Below are positions 11,365-21,857 of a stretch of DNA of 64,000 nt, piece after piece. This DNA is from Panax quinquefolius (Eukaryota > Streptophyta > Magnoliopsida > Apiales > Araliaceae), in NCBI GenBank assembly GCA_020205615.1, contig CM035166.1:82389135-82453134 (forward strand), in the 5' to 3' direction. The notes beneath the pieces are model-generated. The model had not been told where the DNA came from, did no database searches, and saw nothing but the letters and a program-made list of their open reading frames with translations. Each line of letters starts with the position of its first letter. Positions within the stretch are counted from its first letter, which is position 1. A program made the translations under genes and the position numbers.

Positions 11365-12310
11365 AAATAACTTTTAATTATTTGGGACATTTTTCATTAA
11401 TATTTATAATTATTTGAATATTAATGATATTTAATTTATTTAATTAGTGTATTACATAAATTAGAGAAAATGATTTTAATGTTATAAAAATCATTTTAAA
11501 TATAAATAAAGTGTTTTAAAATATTTTTGAGTTATAAATGTAACTTTTAATATTTTGTGATGAATTTCATTAATTAATTAATATTAATGATAATTAAGTT
11601 ATTTATTGAATATATTAAATAAATTATGAAAAATAGAATTAATGATTTAAAGATTATAAAAATATTTTAAGTTATAAAATATAACTTTTGATATTTTGTC
11701 TTGAAAAATATTAATTATTTAATATTATTGATATTAGATTTAATTTAAAATGATTTTAATATTAGAAAAATTATTTTAAATGAAAATAAAGATTTTAAAA
11801 GTATTTTAAGTTATAAAATATAACTTTCAATATTAAAGATAAAACTCATTAATTATTTACTATTAATGATGTTAAAGTTATTTAATAATTATATTAAATA
11901 AATTAGTTTAAAAATAATTTTAATATTATAAAAATCATTTTAAATGATAATAAAGTGTTTAAAGATATTTTAAGTTATAAATTATAACTTTTAATATTTA
12001 AAGGATAATTTCATTAATAATTTAATATTAATGATATTAATTTAATAATAAATAATATTAAGTTTATTTAATAATTATATTAAATAAATAGTTTAAAAAT
12101 GGTTTTATTTATTTAAAAATCATTTAATAAGGATATTAATGAATTAAAAATATTTGAAGTTATAATTAATGACTTTTAATATTTTGATAGATAATCCATA
12201 ATATTTTAACATTAATAGTAATCATTTAAAAATGATTTTAAATATTTTAAAAATCATTTAAGTGTAATATTAATACTTTAAAAGTATTTTGAGTTATTAT
12301 AAATAACTTT
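11365..12310 (+). repeat. Degenerate AT-rich tandem repeats with palindromic AGTTATA core (LTR E)
   Basis: A core of the form AGTTATAAAATATAACTT followed by TTAATATTTTG recurs about seven times (near 11365, 11530, 11673, 11812, 11976, 12158 and 12292) at spacings of about 134-182 bp. It is separated by AAAAATCATTTTAAA words. The core is palindromic. Similar AT-rich blocks fill 22540-23040, 29600-30090 and 48600-49060 in F and D. Confidence 0.6.
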
Positions 12311-13021
12311 AATATTTTGGCAATGGTTTCATTAATAGTTTAATATTAATTAAATATTAATGATAATAGAATTGTTTAATATTTAAATCATTTAATAATG
12401 ATTTGATGTTTGAAAATTCATGATTAATTATAATAAATATTTAAAAAATTATTATAAGTCGTTTAAAAATAATATGACCGATACTTACGAGATATTGAAC
12501 TACAGGATGAAGTCTTAGACTCGATAATTACCCGATAAAAGCCACAATTGATAATCGGCATGTTTTGAAAATTGATTTGGATTTAGATAATTTGATTTGA
12601 TATGTGTTTATTGGTGATTCATGGTTGTGGAACATATACGTGATAATCTTGATTAGGTTATGTCTTTGAATGCAATATGCGATCTTATGTGTTATGGTAT
12701 GTTATTCTAATCGATCAAATGATCTTATTATTGATAGGTGTTATATAAAGATAGAACTAAGTTACTGACTGTAAGCGCGGTCTGACGAGTAAGTATCCTA
12801 CCTTTGCATTTCCTTTATCTGATGGGCATGAGTAAGTTTTTTTAGAATTATATTATTATTACACTAGATTATTAACCCTATTATGCATATATATTATATT
12901 CGATCATTGTTTATCAACATGATATTATATTATATAACTCATATATATATTCTATTTGTTAATTTCAAAATATGGTTAAACAAGTGTCCCCACTTGGATA
13001 ATCATTAGTTTAATCACATGT

Positions 13022-13023
<2 letters not shown>

Positions 13024-13073
<50 letters not shown>
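13024..13073. repeat. (TA)n microsatellite
   Basis: About 50 bp of uninterrupted AT dinucleotide within the E LTR. Confidence 0.95.
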
Positions 13074-13077
<4 letters not shown>

Positions 13078-14036
13078 AAGCTAGTTAACCAAATTTAGAC
13101 ACAAATTTTGAAATATTGTTGAATATGATAAAACCTTTTTGTATCAAATCAAATTATTTTGGTTCGGATTCCAGACAAAGTATGAACATCCCGATCACGG
13201 GAAAACTTTTATGCGCCCAAGGCGGACAGAGTGAACGATCCTATCATTCTTGTAATATAGTATTGATCAATAAAGGGCCCATGGGAAGTACAACCTAACG
13301 CCCGTAAGTTATGACGGTTTGCAGATGAAGTTCTGCTAAACCTTAGAGAAAACTAAAAACAATGTTCATAATCTGTCTTCTAATACCTGTATATATAGTC
13401 AATACGTAGTTTCAAAAATTTAAGATAGAATTGTTATGTTGTTATTATCGGTTCAGTTTACTTCACAACTATAAATTCGTTGTAGAAGTGATGTACAAAG
13501 AAAACATTTATTTCTTTCATCTAATTATATTCATAATTATTATTACTTGCTGGGCACCCAAATGCTCATCCTTGCTTAAATGTAAATGTTTTCAGCTAGG
13601 CATGATCAACCCGAAGGTTCAGACAAGAATAAGTGAAAAGGAAAGCAAACAGAACATGTTTAATGGTGTCTTTTGTAATAGTTAGACAATATATAGACAA
13701 TGATATGTATTATATATCATGTAAAGAATTATAGTAAAGGTTGCGTAATTGGGATTAGACTCTGATAAATATAAATTAAGTTGGATTTTTATATTATTGT
13801 TATTATTATTAGTATTATTCCGCTCATAGAAATGGTATCGTTGTGACGACCCCAAAATAGGTCCATTCCATCCAACCCATTCTGAGTCGCCAAATACATA
13901 GTACAGAAAACAACTATAACTTTATTACAACAATTGTCATGCAAAATACAATAACACATATGTTGTGAGTTTGGATACAAATATATACCAACTGTGACAT
14001 TTATCCCAACCTTGGATAACACGTCACACTGACACC

Positions 14037-14285
14037 TTACATAAAGGTATAGTCAAAAACTGTTTTAGAAATTAGAATCTTTGGAAAGTGCTCAAGGAAA
14101 CCTTCGTACATGGGAGGCCATGCGTCTAGGTTATGATAGATATCATATGGCCACGGAATTATCCTTGGTTGACCCAATAGACCCCAAAGAAAAACGAGAA
14201 GATTACTATCATATTCTTCCCAATGGTGAGTCTTCTCTTGACATATCATTATCTCCACTGTCTCTAAATGAGAATTATACTTCAA
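14037..14285 (-). other. Open frame inside S2, alignable with one in S1
   Basis: An 82-codon frame (LLGQPRIIPWPYDIY, ending VFDYTFM) matches the last 79 codons of a 122-codon frame in S1 (43141-43509). It lies in the LTR end beyond the acceptor. Over the aligned part there are 11 amino-acid replacements against about 5 silent changes. The opposite strand also keeps an alignable frame. That is the pattern of neutral DNA, so no protein is proposed. Confidence 0.5.
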
Positions 14286-14940
14286 ACAAATACCAAAATT
14301 ATATAGGTAGTGCTCGTAAATATACTTAGCAAGTGGATGAGCACATCCCTATCTTATGATGATACGAGGTTGTATGTCATTAGAGATCTTGTATGATAGT
14401 GACAAAACACCCTTCCAACGTTGGGTTCGCCTCACCCTCAACAGCTATAGACCTCTGTTCTATTCCCCTGTTATCCCCCACTCGACCCAGCTACACTTTT
14501 ATTACCTGAAAAGAATTGTGAAGCCAAAGGGTGAGTACAACTAGCTCAGTAAAGAATATCATGACTAAAGATAATTAAATTATCAATAGCCTTCATCAGT
14601 AATAAATTAGAGATTTAGAACATATAGTAGATGATAAAATTTTTCAACCCATAGTTAGCAATGAACGAAGCAATCCATTAGAAGAGTCAAATAGACCATA
14701 AAGTCTATTATCTTCTACATTAAAAAATCCACCAACAATGTTTTATCCTATAACATCAATCAACAGCTCGTCCACAATCATATGAATAACTCATAATCAT
14801 AATTGTGATTCTAAATTTCTCTTCGCATCTAGATCTAAAGATAATTTTCATCACATGTCTTTACCTCAAACATCAAATAACATGGTTATACCAAATCACA
14901 ATTCTGCTTATAATCATACTAACAATTTCATCTTTTTGCA

Positions 14941-15103
14941 CTACGGGCCAAAGATATTCATCTACGCACCATCTTTTACTACGGGCCAAAGATATTCAAC
15001 AACAGGTCATCTTGCACTACGGGCCAAAGATATTCATCAACAATTCATCTTTGCACTACATGCCAAAGATATTCCTCAACAGTTCATATTTGCACTACAG
15101 GTC
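14941..15103 (-). repeat. 38-39 bp tandem repeats in S2
   Basis: CTACGGGCCAAAGATATTCA starts at 14941, 14979 and 15017, with diverged copies at 15056 and 15095, a period of 38-39 bp. On the LTR sense strand the core reads GGCCCGTAGTGCA. Weaker relics continue to about 15310. S1 carries related GTAGTGCAAAGATGAAT words at 41940-42530. Confidence 0.85.
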
Positions 15104-15473
15104 AAATATATTAATATCTCAAAGAAATATATAATCATTTCAGAATTTATATAAACAATTATAACCATGTTGATCATTTCACCTTTGCACTTAAGGTAAA
15201 GATATTCAATTATAAATTTAATGGTCATGATTATAACAGTCAACAATTCAACTTTGCACTACTGGCCAAAGAGAATCCATAGTCATGATCATACCAAAAA
15301 TCTACCCATCTTTACACTTAAGTCAAAGAGAAATATCATAATTAGGGTTATAAAAATGTTATATATGATAATAAAAATAATATGATCAACATATAGTTTT
15401 AATCTCAAGAGTAATATTCATAAATCAACTATAATTTGGTTAGAAAAAGAAACCAATTTTGTCATGAATAGTA

Positions 15474-15640
15474 CCCGTGAATAGTAACTCGTGAATAGTA
15501 ACTCGTGAATAGTAACTCCGTATTCGTACATAGTACCGTATACATAAATAATGTCATATACGTAAATAGTGCCATATACATGAATAGTGTCGTATACGTG
15601 TATAGTGCCGTATACGTGAATAGTAACCCCGACTCAAAAA
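15474..15640 (-). repeat. GTGAATAGTA and GTATACGTGAATAGTG short tandem repeats
   Basis: Three copies of GTGAATAGTAACTC (15 bp) followed by about six diverged copies of a 20-21 bp unit around CGTATACGTGAATAGTG. The array lies about 300-450 nt downstream of the S2 TATA box, inside the putative intron. A short TATCCCTTAC array follows at 15725-15760. Confidence 0.8.
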
Positions 15641-15935
15641 AGTTAGAAATTCCATAATAAAATCCATGCCAATATTTCAGTATAATGATATTGAAAGAAT
15701 AACATCATTAGAAAGAAAATAACATCCCTTATTATCCCTTACTATCCCTTACTATCCCTTAACTCAAAAGAAAGACACTTACATTGGATATCGATATATG
15801 ACATTTGAAGGAAACTTGCACTGAAGAATAGCAACTCACCAAGTATCTAAATACTCACAAAATACACTCGATAATCTAGAGAGAGAAAGACAGAAAACTT
15901 ATTTCTGGTGTGATTTTCAATTCTAACTTAACTCT

Positions 15936-15944
15936 CTATTTATA
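15936..15944 (-). promoter_or_regulatory. TATA box of S2
   Basis: Minus-strand TATAAATAGAGAG, matching the TATAAATAGAGGC of S1. Confidence 0.65.
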
Positions 15945-17205
15945 GGAAAATGTTAGCACGTCAAGCGCACTTAACTTTGAACTCGATGGCTTTACCTACT
16001 ACTATTCCCACCCACCACATTTGAAAATTCAATTGAGCACATTTTTCACCAACCAAAAGTGGGGCCCACCAATTCTAGAATTTTCCACCAAAATCATTTA
16101 TAACCTAATTTCTGAATCAGTCAATTTTAAAATTCATAACAAATTATACGCTCATTTTTAACGGTTCAAAATTTGTGAACATATACTCAACTTATATATG
16201 TATAACATATCCAAAAATCAAAAGCGATCCAACTACGATTAAAATTATAACTCACACAATAGAGTCAAGAACACCGACTTGATCTTTTAATACCTCCAAT
16301 CCGACAAAATATTGATAAAATACCTCAACATTAATTCCTTCATTTATAACCGTATAAATAAATCCATCATTTATATCCACATCAAATAAATATTTCCTTA
16401 TCATAAATCAATAATTAATTATTCACAAATAATATTACAGAATCACAATTATGACAACCAGGCCGTTCCCAGGAAAGATGGGGCTTTCCGATAAGGATTT
16501 CTCCTTACTGGCGCGCAATTAGGTGACTAGACCTCTCCTTGACAGAACTTTTTAGACATTGCCAATAATGCTATCTAATAATATTATTCAAATAATATGA
16601 ATTATTGATCTGATAATGGAGAAATACTGTGCAGTGACAATTATTGAAACCACAATAATATAAAATATCAACGCAACAATTATTGAATCAATAAAATAAA
16701 ATATTGAATAAAGAATTCATCAGAATAATTATTTAGTAGTGCCTTCTTACGTAAGGATCAATAATTCAACAATACATGCGCAATACCGTAAGCTTTACGC
16801 AAGCAAACACGCGTATTCATCGTATTTTAACCAACGGGTATTCCAACAATGTTAATTGGTAATAACTACTGTAATTATTTATAAAAACTCAATTTTTGTC
16901 ATTTTCTTCATTCGACATTTATTCATTATGGGGCCCCACAATGGTCACAATACGTCATTGCACAAATATTCCCCAACAACATGAATATTCTACGACCAAA
17001 CGAATATTCCCCTACAACAAGAATATTCTATAACCACTTGCGTATTTTGAAAAATTTATATATATCACCCTTAACTTTAAAATTTTATCAATTTAATCAT
17101 TTACTGAATTGAAAAATTGAATACTTTTATTTCATAAAATTCGGGGTCTTACAATCGTGAAGCACCGAGTTTGGGTTTCAAGTACCCGAGTTTGGGGGCT
17201 TTACA

Positions 17206-17588
17206 ATTACCTTGATAATTTATATGAATTCGGGAGATGAAGTATAGATTTAGATCTGATCATAATATCATATGATTGTGTTTTCTGTATGACGATGGAA
17301 TTCATGATTTGTGTTTAGGATATTGATACAACTTTACGCCGCATGTAATCTGATAGGGAACCTGTCCTTTAAATCATTTTTAATAGTAATTCACATATGA
17401 ATATAGTGAATTAGTTAACTGGGATGTTCACCTTAATTTTATCATCTGTGGATTTAAGTTGATTTGTTTAAGATATATCAGGAGATGGTCATAAATATTG
17501 AAGTGTTCTTGATTAACAATTCAGAATAGTTAGCGTAATTTAACAGGAAGTGCATTGGTCTAAGTGAAACAATATGTGAAATTGTAAT
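17206..17588 (+). repeat. Element B 3' LTR, second segment
   Basis: Continuation of the B LTR between solo LTR E and copia element K. No coding sequence. It begins ATTAC, the possible right duplication of E, and ends GTAAT (17584-17588), the left duplication of K. Confidence 0.6.
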
Positions 17589-19089
17589 TGTTGGGAGAAT
17601 GCATATGTTAATTTGATGTTTAAATATAAATGCTCATGATTATTTGTAAAGTCCTTCAAGGAATATATGTACAAGGACTTAGTGATAGATCAAATTTGTT
17701 AGGTTGATCTAAGCTCTTAATGTGTATCATTTTGTAAATGAATGTATAGATATAAAGATCAACGCTGTTAGGTTGATCTTGAGATATAATAGATAGGCTT
17801 CGAAGAATTCGTAGTGCATCAATCTGATCAAGATTTCGGAAGTCAAGGCAAAAACGTGGAGCTTCAAGAATCGTAGTGTGCCTGCCTTGAAGAGCCTCTT
17901 CGAAAATCGTAGGGTGGTCCCAACGTTTGCTGAGCCAACTCAGAGATCGTAGTGTGCTCTCGAAAACGTAGATTTTACAACTCAAGCAAGCAAAGATCAT
18001 ATTGTGCAATTATTTAAGAGAAATCGTAGTGCTCTCGGCTGATAACATCAGACCAAGCACCAAGGCAACAGGTCACCACGATCTGAATTGTAGAGTATCC
18101 CGTTCTAAATCATAGAGTACCACGATCTAAATCATAGAGTATCATATGTCTTGTGTCAGAAGCATCAAGCCTCACGATTTATGTGGAGACAAACTCCAAC
18201 ATATGAGGAATGGATTCTAAACGTTGTAGTACTCACCAATCCTGAAGACATAAGAAATATCCTTAGTATGCAACAAAGAAGCTTATTGAAGAAGCTAAGG
18301 AAAGTACCATTGGTAAGGGGGAAACACCTTTTCAGGTGTTAGGTGAGAAAGCGATCTGTGCGTCAATTGGCGAATGCATTTGTAAGATGTATAGAAAAGT
18401 CTACATCAAAGAACAGAAAGGTCAAACACATTTAATGCTTCAACGGATGGATCCAACGGATAGTTTTCAAGATCACATATATGCAAATCAAGTAGATGAG
18501 AGATGTAAGAAAGCATTGAACAAAAACGTATAAGAACTCTCAAAGCTCAACTCTACAATCTGAGAAAAAAGAAAAGCTTGCTCAGCTACTCAGTGCTTTC
18601 GAACAAGTGCTTAAACAGCAACTGAGTAGCAACCATCAAGAACTCAACATCTACCAATGAACTGAAGAAAAAGTTCCAAGTTAGAAGGACTTGAAGAGTT
18701 CTAAGTGAACTGTAAGAGAGCCAAGTCTGCTGGACTTGAAGAGTTTAAGAGTGAACTAAGAAGTAACTAGACTGCTGGTCTAGAAGGAATCTAAGTGATT
18801 CAGAAAGTGTAAAAGACATCCTTAGTGGATTTCCTACTCGAGAAGTAGAAGAATGGACTAGGAGTTTTAAGTGCTCTAAACCACTTAAAACGACTGTGTC
18901 TCTTACATTCTTACTATAACTGGTATATCTGCCCCACTCTCATAAACTCACTATCTTAAGGGAGAATAAAACTAATATTAATTCCACTAAAGTTTTAATC
19001 ATTATCTACTAACAAGTTAAAATAAAAAGATTTTTAAATATCTATTCAACCCCCTTTTTAGATAACTATTGTGCCTCTAGGAACTAATA
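17589..19089 (+). repeat. Element K 5' LTR
   Basis: 1501 bp, starting TGTTGGGAGAATGC and ending AACTAATA (AACTAACA in the 3' LTR). Between about 17805 and 18140 it carries a run of CGTAGTG, CGTAGAG and CATAGAG words. Short frames such as 18151-18342 recur in the 3' LTR because LTRs are copies of each other. A weak TATA-like word (GATATAAAG) is at about 17750. Confidence 0.9.
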
Positions 19090-19091
19090 AT

Positions 19092-19103
19092 TGGTATCAG
19101 AGC
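19092..19103 (+). promoter_or_regulatory. Primer binding site of K (initiator tRNA-Met)
   Basis: TGGTATCAGAGC two bases after the LTR end, complementary to the plant initiator tRNA-Met 3' end. Confidence 0.9.
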
Positions 19104-19197
19104 AAGGTCTATTATACAACCTACAAAGCTTTAGTAGATCCAATGGCACACTTACCAATTAAGTGAATCAAGAACTGGAGGAGGCAGCAAGCCACCA

Positions 19198-20827
19198 ATG
19201 TGCAATAAAGATAAATTTGCTAACTGGAAAGTTCAAATGCAAGCATACATGGACTCAATAGATGAAGATCTATTTGAGATCGTTCAAAATGGGCCCTATA
19301 TTCCAACAAAGCTTGCACCAACAATGCATTTATACAAATGTAATACAAATCAAAGTCAAAGAAGAATGGACTGACAACGAGAAGAGAGCTGTCCAACTTG
19401 ACAAAAAGGCCAAGAACATTTTATTTCAATCCTTAGAAGATGATCTGTTCAAAAACGTTGTCAACAGCAAAACAACGAAGGAGGTTTGGGAAGCACTGCT
19501 CATCATGCACGAAGGAATGGAAGAAGTAAGAGAAAACAAACAATCACTCCTGACACAACAGTATGAAATGTTTGCTCATGTTTAAGGAGAAAACGTAACT
19601 GCCACCTATGAGAGATTCAACGTTCCGCTCAACTCTCTACGAGCATATGGGAAGATCTATCCAAACAAAGATCTGATCATAAAGTTCATGAGACCCCTAC
19701 CGACCAGGTGGGATGCCAAAACCACTGCTATAAGAGAGTCAAAGAATCTTCATGAGATGACAGTTCAACAGCTATATGGCAATCCAGGACATACGAATTG
19801 GAGCTGACTCAACAAGCTGAAACCCTATCAAAAGGAAGAAAGAAGGATAAGGGTGTTGCTCTCAAAGTAACTGAAAGTGCATCCAAGGTCAACACCGAGA
19901 TTGACTTTGACTATGACAAAGACGATGATGAAGACTTTGCTATGCTGGTAAAAAGACTAAGAAGGTTCATGCGTCAAGGCAAAACCAGCAAGCCAAAGAA
20001 GGTCAAGAATTACAAATGTTCCAAATGAGCAAATGAATGATCTATGCTACAACTGCAAGAAGCCTGTCCACTTCATTGCCAACTGCAACAAACCTCTCAG
20101 AGAAGAACTAAAGAAGAAATCACATGCAAAGAAGGAATACAAAGGTAACAAAAGGCCTTAGAAGAGAGACAAAGGCCTGGTAGCTGGAGGATCATGGAGT
20201 GATTCAGACAATGATTCGAATCCTGATTCTGGAGATGATGAAGAACCACAAATGGCTAATATGTGCCTAATGGCCAAACATGCAAAGGACAAACAAAATT
20301 CTAACATACATGAAGTAAGTCTCGATGAGGTATTTGACTTCAACTCTCCTGATGTAGACATTAATGATTTGAGAACTGCATTGCATGACATAACAAATGA
20401 TCTACATCAATACATGAATTGGTTCAGAGTTCTGTCTAAGGATCATTCTCTTCTTCAAGAGGAGAAAAAGAAAGTTCAAGAAGAGCTTGAAACAACTCTT
20501 CTAAGTACTAACCTTCTCTCCAAGCTTGAGGCTGAGAATGAGATCTTAAAACAGACAAATAAACTCAATAAACAAAGAGAGTCTAATCTAACCTCTAAAA
20601 TTGAGGAACTAGAAAAGACTATCTCTACATGGAACAAATCCTCATCATCCATGGACTCCTTGCTCTCTAGTCAGAGAAATGTATTTGACAGAACATGCCT
20701 AGGCTTTGGGGAATCCACTTCAGAGCCATGTGTGGAAAAGATAAAGGAAACTAGCACTAGTAATGTTTCAAGTTTTAGTAGAAGCATTACCTTTGTGAAA
20801 TTCTCACAGAAGGAAGAACCAGCCTAA
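19198..20827 (+). pseudogene. Element K Gag (UBN2/copia type, broken)
   Basis: Copia capsid and nucleocapsid protein. The first readable block (19198 on) has KFANWKVQMQAYMDSIDEDL, followed by a frameshift near 19335. EEWTDNEKRAVQLDKKAKNI and the TTKEVWEALLIMHEG block are open at 19262-19585. IIKFMRPLPTRWDAKTTAI (about 19675-19735) lies after another break. The zinc knuckle CYNCKKPVHFIANC (about 20044-20086) keeps C-x2-C-x4-H-x4-C, but the usual Gly before His is Val. A 191-codon frame (20252-20827) follows, rich in Leu/Glu/Lys heptads (EELETTLLSTNLLSKLEAEN), probably a coiled coil. The long coiled-coil extension after the knuckle is typical of large plant copia elements. Confidence 0.78.
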
Positions 20828-21183
20828 CCTTATTCTACTGTTTCCATTCATACTTAAAGGAGTAAAGGATCTCATGCTGGCATGAGCTTCTTAAAAGAGA
20901 AGAGTAACCCAATCTCTACTTACCAACCTCGAAGAATCATAGAGTGTAGTAAGACCAACTCTACGAATCAACCGGGAAGGTAAAGTAGAGGTAAGGCACA
21001 CTCATCACTATTTATGAAACCCAAGGACACGTGGAAGAAAGAAAATCAGTTTAACAAAAGGATAACTAAAGAACCACACAAGTCCAAATGGAGGATGAAT
21101 TCTCACACACACACACACATGCATGTATCACACTAAATGTTTTGTATGCAATAGAGTTGGTCACAAGGTTACAAGATGCTATC
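20828..21183 (+). pseudogene. K gag-pol junction with a second CCHC knuckle, cut by element F
   Basis: After a 310-bp spacer with many stops and a short CA repeat (about 21104-21118), a second zinc knuckle CFVCNRVGHKVTRC is readable at 21138-21179 (C-x2-C-x4-H-x4-C). The reading is interrupted four bases later by element F and resumes at 31926 with GPMQIWVPK, a sequence that follows this second knuckle in many plant copia polyproteins. The two knuckles are about 1.1 kb apart. Confidence 0.65.
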
Positions 21184-21857
21184 TGTAACACCCCCATACC
21201 TATACTCCCGTGATATCCGGTATGGTGTTTATAGAGAATTAACATAATGCATTTAAATCTATACACCCATGGTATCTGATTCAAAATATTACATTAGATA
21301 GAGGGATTATCCGATATAATTCCCATAGATTCAAGATTCACAGTATCCCATAATAGATGGTAATTCCTAAGAGAAATATTACTGTGTTTGGATACCCTTA
21401 CTTGAATATATGAACTGTATCTGTGACTAGAGTCTATCTATCCGAAATTCAGAGTATCAGTAATAATATGAACAGTCCATATTACCAATACCTTTACCCA
21501 GATGTATAGTCTATGTCATACGATTATATACTATCGTATCGATAGTAACCATCTATCTAAAATTCAGAGTATTAATAACAACATGAACAGTCCATGATAT
21601 TAATACCCTCACTCAGATAAATAGTTCCCAAGGATCTCAACTAGAATAGAAGACATCTTACTTTACATGTATATATGTAAGAAAACACGGTTGCGGAAAT
21701 AAAAGATGTTATATATATCATCATATTATGATTCGATTACAAAATTCTCATAAAAAGTTCTTATTACAAGGTATTCATACAGACAAGAATATAATCTAAT
21801 CTATGTAGGGACGCTTCCCTTTATCTACACCAGATGTTCCAGGATTATCACCTAAAA

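Larger units (their letters stand above)
10184..13595 (+). other. Putative leader intron of LTR E
   Basis: Donor CATAAAG|GTATAAACC at 10184, about 150 nt downstream of the expected start site. Acceptor GTTTTCAG at 13595, with TGCTCAT (branch A 13568) 27 nt upstream. The intron would be 3412 nt and would remove the repeats, hairpin and AT-rich block. The donor text GTATAAACCCTA recurs in D, and as GTGCAAACCCTA in F. This is inference from aligned motifs; no transcript data. Confidence 0.5.
14506..15839 (-). other. Putative leader intron of S2
   Basis: Minus-strand donor CTTG|GTGAGTTG at 15839, about 100 nt downstream of the TATA box. Acceptor TTCTTTTCAG ends at 14506, with ACTCACCC (branch A 14532) 26 nt upstream. 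Predicted length 1334 nt. The 38-bp and ATAGTG arrays lie inside it. Confidence 0.55.
13842..17153 (-). mobile_element. Solo LTR S2 (gypsy), perfect TSD ATCGT
   Basis: Bounded by TGTGACGACCCC (13842) and TCGGGGTCTTACA (17153), flanked by ATCGT at 13837-13841 and again at 17154-17158. No primer site, polypurine tract or coding region is present, so it is a solo LTR, 3312 bp long, left by recombination of a full element. It is the same family as S1 (39550-43699) but in the opposite orientation. The minus-strand order is TATA (15944-15936), donor (15839), arrays, acceptor (14506), LTR end. It sits inside LTR E, 52 bp before the end of E. Confidence 0.9.
8687..17205 (+). mobile_element. Solo LTR E (long-LTR Ty3/gypsy), carrying nested solo LTR S2
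   Basis: The right end is clear: GTTTGGGGGCTTTACA, matching the GGGGG..T/CACA ends of the other gypsy LTRs here, followed directly by B LTR sequence with no primer site. The left end is less certain. TCGTAACAACAC at 8687 is the best candidate start, with flanking ATTCT (8682-8686) against ATTAC (17206-17210), a weak duplication. Without S2 and its duplication the LTR is about 5.2 kb. Order inside: AT-rich start, CCCTAATT-rich block (9311-9735), promoter (about 10008), splice-donor-like site (10184), degenerate repeats, GTCGCTA hairpin (11220), AT-rich tandem repeats, U5-like acceptor (13595). It carries no coding sequence. Confidence 0.65.

Noticed and set aside
13024..13073. (TA)n run as a MITE or insertion boundary
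   Set aside because: No terminal inverted repeats or flanking duplication; a simple microsatellite within the E LTR.
14356..14544. Plus-strand frame in S2 with a partner at 42924-43190 in S1
   Set aside because: It is antisense to the LTR and overlaps the other alignable frame. It shows only that the DNA is homologous.
18151..18533. Open frames in the K 5' LTR with near-identical partners at 44092-44509
   Set aside because: Similarity follows from the two LTRs being copies of one another. It is not evidence for a protein.
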